Part shown: positions 32,801 through 40,877 of the stretch, piece after piece
Position numbering within the stretch: position 1 is the stretch's first letter
Layout of the letters: every line of letters starts with the position of its first letter
From: an uncultured Chitinophagaceae bacterium
Lineage (GTDB): Bacteria > Bacteroidota > Bacteroidia > Chitinophagales > Chitinophagaceae
Direction: 5' to 3'
DNA length: 64,000 nucleotides
NCBI GenBank assembly: GCA_937907395.1
Contig: CALCII010000013.1
Span: 496,001 to 560,000 of the forward strand
Notes under the pieces: generated by a model
Databases searched by the model: none
What the model was told of the DNA's origin: nothing
What the model saw: the letters and a program-made list of their open reading frames with translations, nothing else
Program-made: the position numbers and the translations under genes

Positions 32801-35057
32801 GTCACCGGTATGTTCCAATGGAACCAATCCTGTGCCCACTACTGTTGCCGGATTTACGGCAGGCGGTACCTATAGCTCCACAGCGGGTTTATCCATCAAT
32901 TCATCAACCGGTGTAATCAATTTAGCTGCCAGCACTGCCGGAACATATACTGTTACCTATTCAGTGGCGGCCAGTGGATGTAATCCCGCTGGTAGCAGTA
33001 CAACGTCAATCACAATTACAGCATCAACTCCCCCTGTAACCGGTTTCAGTTATTCGTCACCGGTATGTTCCAATGGAACCAACCCTGTACCCACTACTGT
33101 GGCTGGTTTTACGGCAGGCGGTACTTTTAGTTCAACAGCCGGGTTGTCTATTAATTCTTCCTCCGGTGTAATCAATCTTGCTGCCAGTACAGCGGGTACT
33201 TACACCGTTACCTATACTGTGGCTGCCAGCGGCTGTAACCCGTCCGGCAGCAGTACTGCAAGTATTACAATTACCGGAGCTGTAACACCTATTACAGGAT
33301 TCGGATATGCATCACCGGTTTGTTCTAACGGCACCAACCCGGTGCCCATACCGGTTTCGGGCTTTAATACAGGCGGTACTTTCAGTTCAACACCCGGATT
33401 ATCTATCAATTCTGCGACCGGTGTGATTAATCTTGCTACCAGTACACCCGGTTCTTATATGGTCACTTATTTTATCCTTGCCAGTGGATGTAATCCTGCC
33501 AGCAGCAGCACTACTACCATCATCATCAATGGTGTGGGTACACCCATTACCGGTTTCGCTTATTCTTCACCGGTATGTATAAACGGTGTTAACCCGGTTC
33601 CTGCTCCTGTTTCCGGATTTGTAACAGGCGGTACCTATAGCTCTACAGCCGGGTTGTCGATCAACGCTGCAACTGGTGTCATTAACCTGGCAGCCAGCTC
33701 ATCCGGTACATATACGGTAACTTATACAGTGGCTCCCAGTGGTTGTAATGCAGGTGGCAGCAGTACTACCAGTATTACCATAACACCCAGTATTGCCCCT
33801 GTTACGAATTTCACTTATTCGTCGCCGTATTGTGCAAACGGTACCAATCCAACACCAACTACATTGCCCGGATTTACGGCCGGCGGTACATTCAGTTCAA
33901 CAACCGGTCTGTCCATCAGTCCTTCTTCAGGTATCATTAATCTTGCTGCAAGTACTCCCGGAATTTACACGGTAACATATTCAGTAGCTGCGAGTGGCTG
34001 TAATCCTGCTGGCAGCAGTACTGCAACAGTTGCAATTACTCCATCTGTAACTCCGGTAACCGGGTTTGCTTATAGTACACTGCCATTGCCATCTGTTTGT
34101 GCCGATGAGCCGGATCCTGTTCCTGCATTAAATCCCGGTTTTACCACTGGTGGTATTTTCAGCTCTGTTCCTGGTATTGTTGTAAATCCATCAACAGGTG
34201 TTGTTGATCTTGCTGCCAGCACGCCCGGAACATATACTGTTACATATACAGTTGCAGCAAGCGGTTGTAACCCAGCCGGCAGTAGTACCGCTGTACTGCA
34301 AATAAAACCGGTACCAACCACACCTCTGGCTGCATCACCTGTTCCTTTCTGCCAGAATGCAGGAACAGTTCCATTAACAGCTACAGGAAGTAATTTGCTT
34401 TGGTATACAAATGCGACGGGAGGAACTCCTTCGCTCAATGCCCCTAAGCCATCTACAAGTACGGTAGGGACTACAATTTATTATGTTACCCAAACTGTAA
34501 ACGGTTGTGAAAGTCCGAGATTAAAAATTGATGTGATTATTTATCCATTACCTGTTGCCAATGCGGGCCCCGATAAAACAACCTTTATAGGACAGCCGGT
34601 AATGCTCTCCGGATCGGTGATTGGAAATAATGTAAGCATCGTTTGGACGCCACCGGTAGCTATTACCAATCCAACCTCGGCCACACCGCTGGTTGCACCA
34701 TCAACCAATACCACTTATGTGATGAATGTAACTTCTGCAGAAGGTTGTGCTGCCAGGGATGAAGTGAATGTGATTGTTCTGAAGGATATTATTATTCCCA
34801 ATGTGTTTTCGCCAAATGGTGATGGTATCAACGATAAATGGATTATTACAAATATTGAAATGTATACTGGTAGCAGGGTTGAAATTTTCAACCGTTACGG
34901 ACAAAAAATGGCGGAGATAAAAGAATATAATAGCTCCAATGCATGGGATGGAACGAACAATGGAAAACCATTGCCGGTAGGAGCTTATTATTATGTGATT
35001 CGTGTGCCACAGGGCCGGCAAACCATATTCAGCGGGTCCATTTCAATTTTACGTTAA
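29850..35057 (+). CDS. Giant T9SS type B surface adhesin with 11 tandem repeats
   Basis: This 1735-residue secreted protein is probably displayed on the surface and involved in adhesion or gliding. After the signal peptide come a jelly-roll-like domain (about 35-215), an SprB-type repeat (about 222-305), a second jelly-roll (about 370-545), eleven repeats of about 84 residues (553-1485), an Ig-like region (1490-1570), a PKD-like stretch and the gliding-motility C-terminal domain (IPNVFSPNGDGINDKW to SGSISILR), a type B T9SS signal. Each repeat contains GFSYxSPVC, GLSIN, GVINLAAST and YTVAASGCNPAGSST. The PorP/SprF-like gene follows by 48 bp, the usual partner of type B cargo. A LacI-type palindrome lies upstream. 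Confidence 0.9.
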   Translation: MLRHSNPICRALRQKLTLLIALISFSVAADSQNLLNNGDFEQGNNVGFVSNYTYKPAPTGTTNAGEYGVGTNPQPFNTSSFVSMGDHTSGSGNMLIVDGTNYGGNPDPFFWRVGTTGEICGLQVGLTYTFSYWIKSIYDPSISGSSVADVRIKWNNITGGQFISPSSGSTLAPVPGANWQKVTYSFVPTNACVRIEMYDQNGSFAGNDFAIDDIELLPPPQPLGLSYSKSNVTCFGAANGAIVAYAYNGIKPYVSYTLTGPATITNTAGIFSNLAPGTYTLSVTDSKPETVTQSSIIISQPADLIISPTTATICAGDNQTLTATGGGASYNWTSSPAGPALPTTANITVSPIVTTTYTATSTTTTTQELIFNGDFSAGNIGFGTDYQYLNPTNPSGSQRAYGIVTNASSWYATFGACTGRGGSGNMLVADGSTFNSGNDKVWTQTVPVIPGQTYTFSYWVQSLTNTNPANLEVTINGVVVSTGLIGTITCSWIQRTATWNSGIATQATIVIYDRTIIAGGNDFAIDDISFTTTVNCNLTKSVTVNVNTGTTTTGFSYAPSSVCITGTNPVPTTVPGFTTGGTYSSAAGLSINPTTGVINLAASTAGTYTVTYSVAASGCSPAGSSTASITITAAVTPTTGFSYASPVCANASNPSPNTVPGFTAGGTYSSTAGLSINPTTGVINLAASTAGTYTVTYTVAASGCNPAGSSTASITITASAVPTTGFSYTSPVCSNGTNPVPTTVPGFTAGGTFSSTAGLSINSSTGVINLAASTAGTYSVTYTVAASGCNPAGSSTASITITAAVTPTTGFSYSSPLCSNGINPTPTTVPGFTTGGVYSSTAGLSINSSTGVINLAASTAGTYTVTYTVAASGCNPAGSSTASITITAAVTPVTGFSYASPVCANASNPSPTTVPGFTGGGIYSSTAGLSINSSTGVINLAASTAGTYTVTYTVAASGCNPAGSSTASISINAVGAPVTGFSYTSPVCSNGTNPVPTTVAGFTAGGTYSSTAGLSINSSTGVINLAASTAGTYTVTYSVAASGCNPAGSSTTSITITASTPPVTGFSYSSPVCSNGTNPVPTTVAGFTAGGTFSSTAGLSINSSSGVINLAASTAGTYTVTYTVAASGCNPSGSSTASITITGAVTPITGFGYASPVCSNGTNPVPIPVSGFNTGGTFSSTPGLSINSATGVINLATSTPGSYMVTYFILASGCNPASSSTTTIIINGVGTPITGFAYSSPVCINGVNPVPAPVSGFVTGGTYSSTAGLSINAATGVINLAASSSGTYTVTYTVAPSGCNAGGSSTTSITITPSIAPVTNFTYSSPYCANGTNPTPTTLPGFTAGGTFSSTTGLSISPSSGIINLAASTPGIYTVTYSVAASGCNPAGSSTATVAITPSVTPVTGFAYSTLPLPSVCADEPDPVPALNPGFTTGGIFSSVPGIVVNPSTGVVDLAASTPGTYTVTYTVAASGCNPAGSSTAVLQIKPVPTTPLAASPVPFCQNAGTVPLTATGSNLLWYTNATGGTPSLNAPKPSTSTVGTTIYYVTQTVNGCESPRLKIDVIIYPLPVANAGPDKTTFIGQPVMLSGSVIGNNVSIVWTPPVAITNPTSATPLVAPSTNTTYVMNVTSAEGCAARDEVNVIVLKDIIIPNVFSPNGDGINDKWIITNIEMYTGSRVEIFNRYGQKMAEIKEYNSSNAWDGTNNGKPLPVGAYYYVIRVPQGRQTIFSGSISILR
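31506..34305 (+). repeat. Eleven tandem coding repeats of about 252 bp
   Basis: The repeats start at about 31506 with period 250-258 bp. Units 2-7 are the most alike at both protein and DNA level, while units 8-11 diverge, as expected if the array grew by duplication in its first half. Each unit has two cysteines about 60 residues apart, which may bridge. Confidence 0.9.
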
Positions 35058-35105
35058 CGAACAGCCGAAAATCGATTCATAATGCGTCTTGTTATATTGA
35101 AAAAC

Positions 35106-36134
35106 ATGAAAAGATTACTGATGCTATCTGCTCTGCTGCTGGTACAACAATTTGCAGCAAGGGCTCAGCAAAAACCTCATTACACACAGTATGTGCTTAA
35201 CAACTATGCGTTAAATCCGGCGCTTACCGGTATTGAGAATTATACAGAAGTAAAGATCAGTCACCGGCATCAATGGGTTGGGTTGCAGGATGCGCCTGTA
35301 ACAACCTATTTTACAATTCATGCGCCTATAGGCAAAAAAGACTATCGCACTACAGCCACATCTTTCGCCATACAGGGGCAAAATCCAAGAGGTAAACAGT
35401 ATTGGGAAGAATATGAAGCTTCACCGGCACATCATGGAATTGGTATGCAGATCATTAATGATGCAGCAGGCCCATTCCAGAATTTTTCTGCTTATGGTAC
35501 TTATGCTTATCATGTAGGGATTAATGCCCGTACGAATTTTTCTGCAGGATTTGGTATTGGATTAAACCAGGTGCGTTTGAATACCAGCAAATTATTCTTT
35601 GGCACAACCTATCCGGTGGATCCGGCAGTGGCGGGAAGCGGCATTTTAAACAAGATGAAGTTTGATATGAATGCAGGTGTCTGGCTTTATTCTGCAGATT
35701 ATTTTGCTGGTGTGGCTATGCAACAAATTATTCCTGAGAAACTGGAATTTGCTGATAATACAGTTCGGCTGACAAACGGGAAAAAAGTTCCACACATCTT
35801 CGCTACAGCAGGGTATCGTTTTCTTCTCACAGAAGATATTAATATGATTCCATCGGTTATGTTGAAGTATGTGTCAAACGTTCCCCTTCAGGCAGACCTG
35901 AATGTAAAATTACAATACCAGGATCTTCTGTGGGCCGGTGCCAGTTACCGGTCTAAATATGGATTTGCTGCGCTGGCCGGTTTTAATGTATTGAACCTGT
36001 TTTCGCTTTCCTATTCTTACGATTATTCAACTACCAGTTTAAATCTGGTGAGTAGGGGCACCCACGAGATATTAATTGGGTTTATTCTTGGTAATAAGTA
36101 CAACCAGGATACATGTCCCAAAAATGTATGGTAA
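35106..36134 (+). CDS. PorP/SprF family type IX secretion membrane protein
   Basis: This 342-residue outer-membrane protein is of the PorP/SprF family, whose members anchor or help secrete partner T9SS proteins. The family opening is clear after the signal peptide: HYTQYVLNNYALNPALTGIE (in part), then SHRHQWVGLQDAP and the beta-strand pattern of a barrel ending in LNLVSRGTHEILIGFILG. The start at ATG 35106 begins a normal signal (MKRLLMLSALLLVQQFAARAQ, in part). It lies 48 bp after the adhesin gene and is probably cotranscribed; SprB-SprF of Flavobacterium is the model pair. Confidence 0.93.
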   Translation: MKRLLMLSALLLVQQFAARAQQKPHYTQYVLNNYALNPALTGIENYTEVKISHRHQWVGLQDAPVTTYFTIHAPIGKKDYRTTATSFAIQGQNPRGKQYWEEYEASPAHHGIGMQIINDAAGPFQNFSAYGTYAYHVGINARTNFSAGFGIGLNQVRLNTSKLFFGTTYPVDPAVAGSGILNKMKFDMNAGVWLYSADYFAGVAMQQIIPEKLEFADNTVRLTNGKKVPHIFATAGYRFLLTEDINMIPSVMLKYVSNVPLQADLNVKLQYQDLLWAGASYRSKYGFAALAGFNVLNLFSLSYSYDYSTTSLNLVSRGTHEILIGFILGNKYNQDTCPKNVW

Positions 36135-36202
36135 TGATCTTGCTGATTTTTTAAGATCAGCACCCTAAGAAAACCGGCATCACTTTCACATGAGTGCCGG
36201 TT
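36135..36202. terminator. Hairpins between convergent porP/sprF and early-set genes
   Basis: TGATCTT (36135-36141) pairs with AAGATCA (36153-36159) directly after the porP stop. AACCGGCA (36172-36179) pairs with TGCCGGTT (36195-36202), and read on the minus strand this second hairpin is followed by TTTTCTT. Together they can end transcription from both sides. Confidence 0.65.
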
Positions 36203-36221
36203 CAGACAGGAAAAACAAAAA

Positions 36222-36512
36222 TTATAATTCGATCACGCTGTTAGTGCCACCAAAAGCATTGGGAGCAACTGTATCAGCTTCAGGATCGTTGATCCATTCA
36301 GTTTTGTTAACGAGGTATTTAAATTCGTGTTTGGAGTCTTTGGGTAAGTTTACTTCTGTACTGAAAGAACCGTCTTTTTTCTTGCTCAGGATCACTGAGT
36401 TTTTCCAGTCGCTGTTCAGTCCCAGAATTTCAATTGTTTCGGCGTTTTCAACTTTAAAAGAGAATTTTACTTTGCAATAATCCTTAGTCTTGTAGTAAGT
36501 TTTTTGTACCAT
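36222..36512 (-). CDS. Isoamylase early-set (glycogen-binding-like) domain protein
   Basis: This 96-residue single-domain protein matches the early-set/AMPK glycogen-binding fold: VKFSFKVENAETIEILGLNSDW, given in part, then FSTEVNLPKDSKHEFKYLVN and WINDPEADTVAPNAFGG. In this family the N-D-P-E-A-D segment is a hallmark. It is cytosolic (no signal) and may bind glucans, but alone has no catalysis. The leader upstream can fold into nested hairpins (36537-36598). It is separate from the extracellular amylase at 5 kb. Confidence 0.88.
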   Translation of the reverse strand: MVQKTYYKTKDYCKVKFSFKVENAETIEILGLNSDWKNSVILSKKKDGSFSTEVNLPKDSKHEFKYLVNKTEWINDPEADTVAPNAFGGTNSVIEL

Positions 36513-36536
36513 GTTTTCTTTTTTAACGTTTAGATT

Positions 36537-36598
36537 TTAGAAAACAGTCCAAAAGTGAAAAGTCAGCGTTTTGGTTGTGGTCGTAATCTGTTTTCTAA
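36537..36598. other. Nested inverted repeats upstream of the early-set gene
   Basis: TTAGAAAACAG (36537-36547) pairs with CTGTTTTCTAA (36588-36598), and inside them CCAAAA (36549-36554) pairs with TTTTGG (36569-36574). The structure would lie in the 5' leader of the early-set mRNA or act as an operator. No T-tract follows in either direction, so it is not a clear terminator. Confidence 0.45.
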
Positions 36599-36689
36599 GG
36601 CTTAATACTCATTCTCAGCAAAAAGTAACCCTGAAACCTTGGCTGTAACGGAGATCACTTATCAACACTAACGCATGTTATGTTGAAAA

Positions 36690-37208
36690 TTAAAGCTGAT
36701 TGCCGTTGTCACGTTTATTGGCTCTGATCATTTCAGGATATCCCCATTTTTTAGCTAAAGCATTAACAGCCATAGATATACGCTTGACTCTAGTACCTTC
36801 AGTTTTGGCCGATTCAATCCATTTGCTGAAGTAATTCCGGTGCGATCTGGTGAGGCTGTTGAAGTAGTGAAGTGCTGCCGGTTCATCTTCCAGGCATTCC
36901 ATGAAATCAGCTGCAATCTGGTAGGCCTGCTTTTGTAATTCCAGTTTTACAATTACCATGGCTCCTTTTTCTTTTCGTATAGCCCTGCGGATAGTTGCAT
37001 TAACGGCGATAATAAAGGCTCCTTCGCCCATGGGTAATAAACTGATGCCATCAAATTTGTACTGGTCGATACTGCCTTTTACACGGAACGATTTTTTGCA
37101 TCCCGGATTTAACTGTCCCGCAATTTTTTTTGAAACTACCAGGTAGGTCCAACCGGTTTTTTCGCCCTGTTCATTAAATTTTTTCAGTTCCGCTGAAAAC
37201 TGTACCAT
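36690..37208 (-). CDS. DUF1905 / YdeI (OmdA-like) domain protein
   Basis: This 172-residue cytosolic protein has two parts. Residues 1-95 match DUF1905, a small barrel (FSAELKKF, TGWTYLVVSKKIA, SFRVKGSIDQY, LLPMGEGAFIIAVNATIRRAI in part). Residues 105-165 match the YdeI/OmdA helical region (ALHYFNSLTRSHRNYFSKWIESAKT, in part; then RVKRISMAVNALAKKW). Such proteins are linked to bacteriocin protection in some species, but the mechanism is not known. It is divergent from hutI with 76 bp between starts. Confidence 0.85.
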   Translation of the reverse strand: MVQFSAELKKFNEQGEKTGWTYLVVSKKIAGQLNPGCKKSFRVKGSIDQYKFDGISLLPMGEGAFIIAVNATIRRAIRKEKGAMVIVKLELQKQAYQIAADFMECLEDEPAALHYFNSLTRSHRNYFSKWIESAKTEGTRVKRISMAVNALAKKWGYPEMIRANKRDNGNQL

Positions 37209-37284
37209 GTTACAAACTTAAATATTACAATCGTGCCAGTCAATTCCATGTGCAGGGTTGATAGGAATATTTTACATTTACGAT

Positions 37285-38517
37285 GTGACGACACTTATTA
37301 AAAATATAGGCTTGCTTGCCGGTATTCATGAACAGAATGAACTGTTGCGTGGGCAACGGCTTTCTCATTTACCGGCTTTACAGAATGCTTACCTGTTGAT
37401 CGAGAACGGGTGCATAGCATCTTATGGAAGTATGAAAGATGATGTGAAGGGTTCGTTTCAGGAAACGATTGATGCATCAGGAAGCATTGTATTGCCTGCC
37501 TGGTGCGACAGTCATACACACCTTGTATTTGCAGCCAGCAGGGAAGATGAGTTTGTAGATAAAATTAAGGGACTCAGTTATGCCGAAATAGCAGCAAAAG
37601 GGGGAGGTATATTAAACTCGGCTGCTCGTTTGAACGCAATGAGTGAAGAAGAATTATTTCAACTGGCATGGAAGCGTTTGCAGGAAGCAGCAAAAAATGG
37701 AACAGGTGCCATTGAAATTAAAAGCGGTTACGGATTATCGGTAGAAGGTGAATTAAAAATGCTGCGGGTGATCAAGCGGTTGAAACAAACGTCAAATCTC
37801 ACTATCAAATCCACATTCCTTGGCGCCCATGCGTTTCCGTTAGAATACAGAGAGGATCATGTTGGATATCTTAATTTGCTCATTCAGGAACTGTTGCCTG
37901 TGATTGCGCATGAAGGGCTGGCAGATTATATTGATGTGTTTTGTGAGAATGGTTTTTTCTCTCCTGAAGAAATGGAACAGGTGTGCAAAGCCGGAGCATT
38001 GTACAGATTGCCAGCCAAACTGCATATCAATCAGCTCCATTCAATTGGCGGGTTACAAAAAGCAATTGAGCTGAATGCAGTATCGGTTGATCACCTGGAA
38101 ACAATGACCGATACAGATGTAAGAGACCTTGCGGCTTCTTCGGTTATTGGAACATTATTACCTACCGCTGCCTATTTTCTCAGGATGCCCTTTCAACCTG
38201 TCCGGGAATTGATCGATGCTGGATGTGCAATTGCATTGGCTTCTGATTTTAATCCCGGTTCATCTCCTTCCTCAAATATGAATGTAGTGGTTTCCATGTC
38301 TTGTATTGGAATGAAAATGTTGCCGGAAGAAGCGATCAACGCAGCTACCATCAACGGTGCTTTTGCTATGGGAGTGGAACAGGAGCTGGGCAGTATTACG
38401 ATTGGTAAACAAGCCAATCTCATCATTACAAAACCGGTGCCTTCATTGGCTTATTTGCCTTATGCATTTGGTTCGGATTTGATACAACAGGTACTTATAA
38501 AGGGAGAAAAGATTTAA
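37285..38517 (+). CDS. hutI: Imidazolonepropionase
   Basis: HutI opens the imidazolone ring to formimidoylglutamate, the third step of histidine breakdown. The 410-residue amidohydrolase has the metal site DSHTHLVFA, the substrate segment EIKSGYGLS, HINQLHSIGG, the VDHLETM segment and ASDFNPGSSPS with the final aspartate ligand. I use GTG 37285 (TTLIKNIGLLAG follows); the frame extends 27 bp upstream to a TTG, giving no homology. A near-consensus -7 box (TACATTTA) lies just before it. hutG follows after 15 bp. Confidence 0.96.
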   Translation: MTTLIKNIGLLAGIHEQNELLRGQRLSHLPALQNAYLLIENGCIASYGSMKDDVKGSFQETIDASGSIVLPAWCDSHTHLVFAASREDEFVDKIKGLSYAEIAAKGGGILNSAARLNAMSEEELFQLAWKRLQEAAKNGTGAIEIKSGYGLSVEGELKMLRVIKRLKQTSNLTIKSTFLGAHAFPLEYREDHVGYLNLLIQELLPVIAHEGLADYIDVFCENGFFSPEEMEQVCKAGALYRLPAKLHINQLHSIGGLQKAIELNAVSVDHLETMTDTDVRDLAASSVIGTLLPTAAYFLRMPFQPVRELIDAGCAIALASDFNPGSSPSSNMNVVVSMSCIGMKMLPEEAINAATINGAFAMGVEQELGSITIGKQANLIITKPVPSLAYLPYAFGSDLIQQVLIKGEKI

Positions 38518-38532
38518 TCATTATATTCGGTT

Positions 38533-39591
38533 ATGCAACATTTCCACTTTTACCAGAAAGAAGATCTGCTCGCTCTCACTAAAATCAGGCGGTTTGAAAC
38601 CAAGCTGGGCGAAAGAATAAAAGTTGTGTTCAATACAGATCAATGGGAAGAGTCTATTGAGCAATCATCAGCAAAGTATGTTTTGATTGGAATACCAGAA
38701 GACCTTGGTGTGAAAGCCAATCATGGAATTGGAGGTGCCGATACTACCTGGTTTCCGTTTTTATCTTCCTTTCTCAACCTGCAAAGCAATGATTATCTGG
38801 TTGGCGAAAATATTCTTTTATTAGGGCATTTTGATTTCAGGGATATGGAAGGCCTTATTAAAGAAAATGCCTTTGGTTATGAGGAAATGATAGATGCCTA
38901 TCGCCATGCTGTGGTGCAAATAGATGCAGAAGTAGAGCAGCTTATTAAGGTGGTGGTGTCTAAAAAGAAAATTCCGGTTGTGATAGGAGGCGGGCATAAC
39001 AATGCTTACCCTTTAATCAAAGGTGCTGCAAAAGGATTGTATCAGTCGGGGGTGATTCCTCTTGCACAGATCAACTGTGTGAATCTGGATGCACATACCG
39101 ATTACCGTCCCATTGAAGGAAGGCACAGTGGAAATCCGTTCCGTTACGCCGAAGAAGATGGTTACCTGCAGAAATATTTTGCCATTGGTATCCATGAAAA
39201 TTATATCCCACAGAATGTGTTGATGGACTTTTCCAATAATCCGTTTTTCAGCTATATCACATTTGAAGATATTTTCATTCTTGAAAAACGAAATTTTATC
39301 CAGGCTGTGGCCCATGCCACCGGTTTTACAGAAGAAACCTATACAGGGATAGAACTGGATCTTGATTGTATTGAAAATACCTTAAGCAGTGCAGTAACTC
39401 CGGTTGGTATTACTCCAATGCATGCACGACAGTTTCTTCATTTTGCAGCAACCGATTGTAAAGTTGCGTATCTGCATATATGTGAAGGCGCCACTTTTTT
39501 AAGTGATGGCAGAAAAAAAGATTCAACCGGTAAACTGATCAGTTACCTGGTTACTGATTTTCTGAAATCACATGCGATGATGCGCTCTTAA
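38533..39591 (+). CDS. hutG: Formimidoylglutamase
   Basis: HutG, of the ureohydrolase (arginase) family, splits formimidoylglutamate to glutamate and formamide, the last step of this hut route. The 352-residue protein has the manganese-binding motifs GGGHNNAYP, NLDAHTDYRP and ELDLDCIEN. Bacteroidota members are longer than the Bacillus type, as here. It is 15 bp downstream of hutI, clearly an operon. Its stop is 1 bp from the stop of the convergent lipoprotein gene, with no terminator in between. Confidence 0.94.
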   Translation: MQHFHFYQKEDLLALTKIRRFETKLGERIKVVFNTDQWEESIEQSSAKYVLIGIPEDLGVKANHGIGGADTTWFPFLSSFLNLQSNDYLVGENILLLGHFDFRDMEGLIKENAFGYEEMIDAYRHAVVQIDAEVEQLIKVVVSKKKIPVVIGGGHNNAYPLIKGAAKGLYQSGVIPLAQINCVNLDAHTDYRPIEGRHSGNPFRYAEEDGYLQKYFAIGIHENYIPQNVLMDFSNNPFFSYITFEDIFILEKRNFIQAVAHATGFTEETYTGIELDLDCIENTLSSAVTPVGITPMHARQFLHFAATDCKVAYLHICEGATFLSDGRKKDSTGKLISYLVTDFLKSHAMMRS

Positions 39592-39592
39592 T

Positions 39593-40222
39593 TTACAGGA
39601 TTCCTTTTTCCTGCATTGTTTTCAGTATATGAATGCTGAACCGGTGTCCCAGTTGATCTAATGTAGCCGGATCAATACTTTCTGATTGTGCATTAAAAAT
39701 CAATCTGTCTGTTTTTGTATCAAACACATTTGCTTCCAGCATGTAACGTGTACTGGTTACATAATAGCCGGGGGTGTAAACCCTGTTATACCAGTAATAA
39801 TAATAGCGGCCAAACCTGCTGTAGTAAATGCCGCCGGGCCAAAGTTCTGCACGTCCTTTTACGTAGGTTTCTTCTTTTGTAACATCGAGTACTGCTAACG
39901 AAATCACAGCTTCAAAACCTTCTTTGCGCATCAGTTCAATGACTTCGTCTTCTGTTTTATTACTAAAGGACCTTGGACCATAAACATCTGTTGCTGCTTT
40001 TGCATTGTATCCCATTTTAACCAGGTCTTCTGCCATATGTTTTTCCATATAAGTACGTAGCTCTTTGTTGTTCACGCCTTCCATTAAGCTCAGAACCACG
40101 ATGTTTTTATAGCCCGGATTGGCAGAAAGTTGCGGGTCTTTCCAGGTGCTGGTCAAGCGCACAGTTGTACAGGCAATAAGTGTAATAGCAATTGATGTCG
40201 CTATGAAAAAGAACTTTTTCAT
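39593..40222 (-). CDS. Hypothetical lipoprotein, DUF4136-like
   Basis: This 209-residue envelope protein has a lipobox (TLIACTT) after the signal. The body resembles DUF4136-type lipoproteins: TSTWKDPQL near the N-terminus, KNIVVLSLMEG, LVKMGYNA, and a tyrosine-rich central stretch (YYSRFGRYYYYWYNRVYTPGYY, in part). VFDTKTDRLIFNAQSE fits the last strand. The function is unknown. It is monocistronic and convergent with hutG. The tyrosine-rich segment may be a surface loop. Confidence 0.7.
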   Translation of the reverse strand: MKKFFFIATSIAITLIACTTVRLTSTWKDPQLSANPGYKNIVVLSLMEGVNNKELRTYMEKHMAEDLVKMGYNAKAATDVYGPRSFSNKTEDEVIELMRKEGFEAVISLAVLDVTKEETYVKGRAELWPGGIYYSRFGRYYYYWYNRVYTPGYYVTSTRYMLEANVFDTKTDRLIFNAQSESIDPATLDQLGHRFSIHILKTMQEKGIL

Positions 40223-40285
40223 CTTATTTGATTTGATGAAAAGTTACGAAGCGGTTGAAGGGGTTTGAAATGACTGAAGTCAGCG

Positions 40286-40804
40286 TTATTCGTGAGCAGA
40301 TGCAGGATTGAAGTGTACTGCTGTTTTTAATGCTTCAATTACATTAAAAACAATCGGGCAACGTCCGTAGTGCATCATTACGGAGAAAATACGTTTGTGA
40401 AAATGGGGGAGGTGTAGGCCGGGAAATTCCCTGCATCCTTCAAAACGGTGTTCATAGATGCTGCATTTGTTATTGCTGAGAAAAGCACAGGGGATGGTGT
40501 TCATGATCATTAAATCATGCGAACCTTTTTCAAGATAAGTATCATCAAATGATTCACGGCTTATGTGCAACAGCTCGGCATTACGGTTGGCTTCTTCTGT
40601 TGAAACCTGGATCATCAGGGATTTGCAGCAGTTGGCACAGGCAGTACAGTCGATCTGTGGCTCTATGGATTGGTTCAGGATGGCAATTTCATCATCCAGT
40701 TCCTGTGTATCGAGTTTGCGGATTAATTCTGCAAACTTTGCATTTTCATCTGCCTTTTGGGAGGCAATTTTGTCAATGGCTTCTAATGATGTTTGCAGCA
40801 GCAT
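40286..40804 (-). CDS. YkgJ family cysteine-cluster protein
   Basis: This 172-residue protein has a zinc- or iron-sulfur-type cysteine cluster typical of the YkgJ (UPF0153) family: DCTACANCCKSLM near residue 73, PCAFLSNNKCSIYEHRFEGCREFPG and a final GRCP (quoted in part). The ATG at 40804 is chosen: the frame stays open upstream but passes through the terminator hairpin and the end of the SH3 gene. The function of the family is not established. It is probably expressed from its own promoter because of that terminator. Confidence 0.85.
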   Translation of the reverse strand: MLLQTSLEAIDKIASQKADENAKFAELIRKLDTQELDDEIAILNQSIEPQIDCTACANCCKSLMIQVSTEEANRNAELLHISRESFDDTYLEKGSHDLMIMNTIPCAFLSNNKCSIYEHRFEGCREFPGLHLPHFHKRIFSVMMHYGRCPIVFNVIEALKTAVHFNPASAHE

Positions 40805-40845
40805 TTCTCGTTTTGATAAAAGTAACGGATCGGGTTTGAATAGCA

Positions 40846-40870
40846 ATAAAAAAGCCCCTTGCGGGGCTTT
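40846..40870 (-). terminator. Intrinsic terminator of the BON-SH3 operon
   Basis: AAAGCCCC and GGGGCTTT form an 8-bp stem around TTGC. Read on the minus strand, a run of six T residues follows. It lies 8 bp after the SH3 gene stop. Confidence 0.9.
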
Positions 40871-40877
40871 CAGTATT

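Noticed and set aside
31506..34305. Regular repeats as a possible CRISPR array
   Set aside because: The units are about 252 bp, in frame and encode similar protein domains; there are no short repeats with unique spacers and no cas genes.
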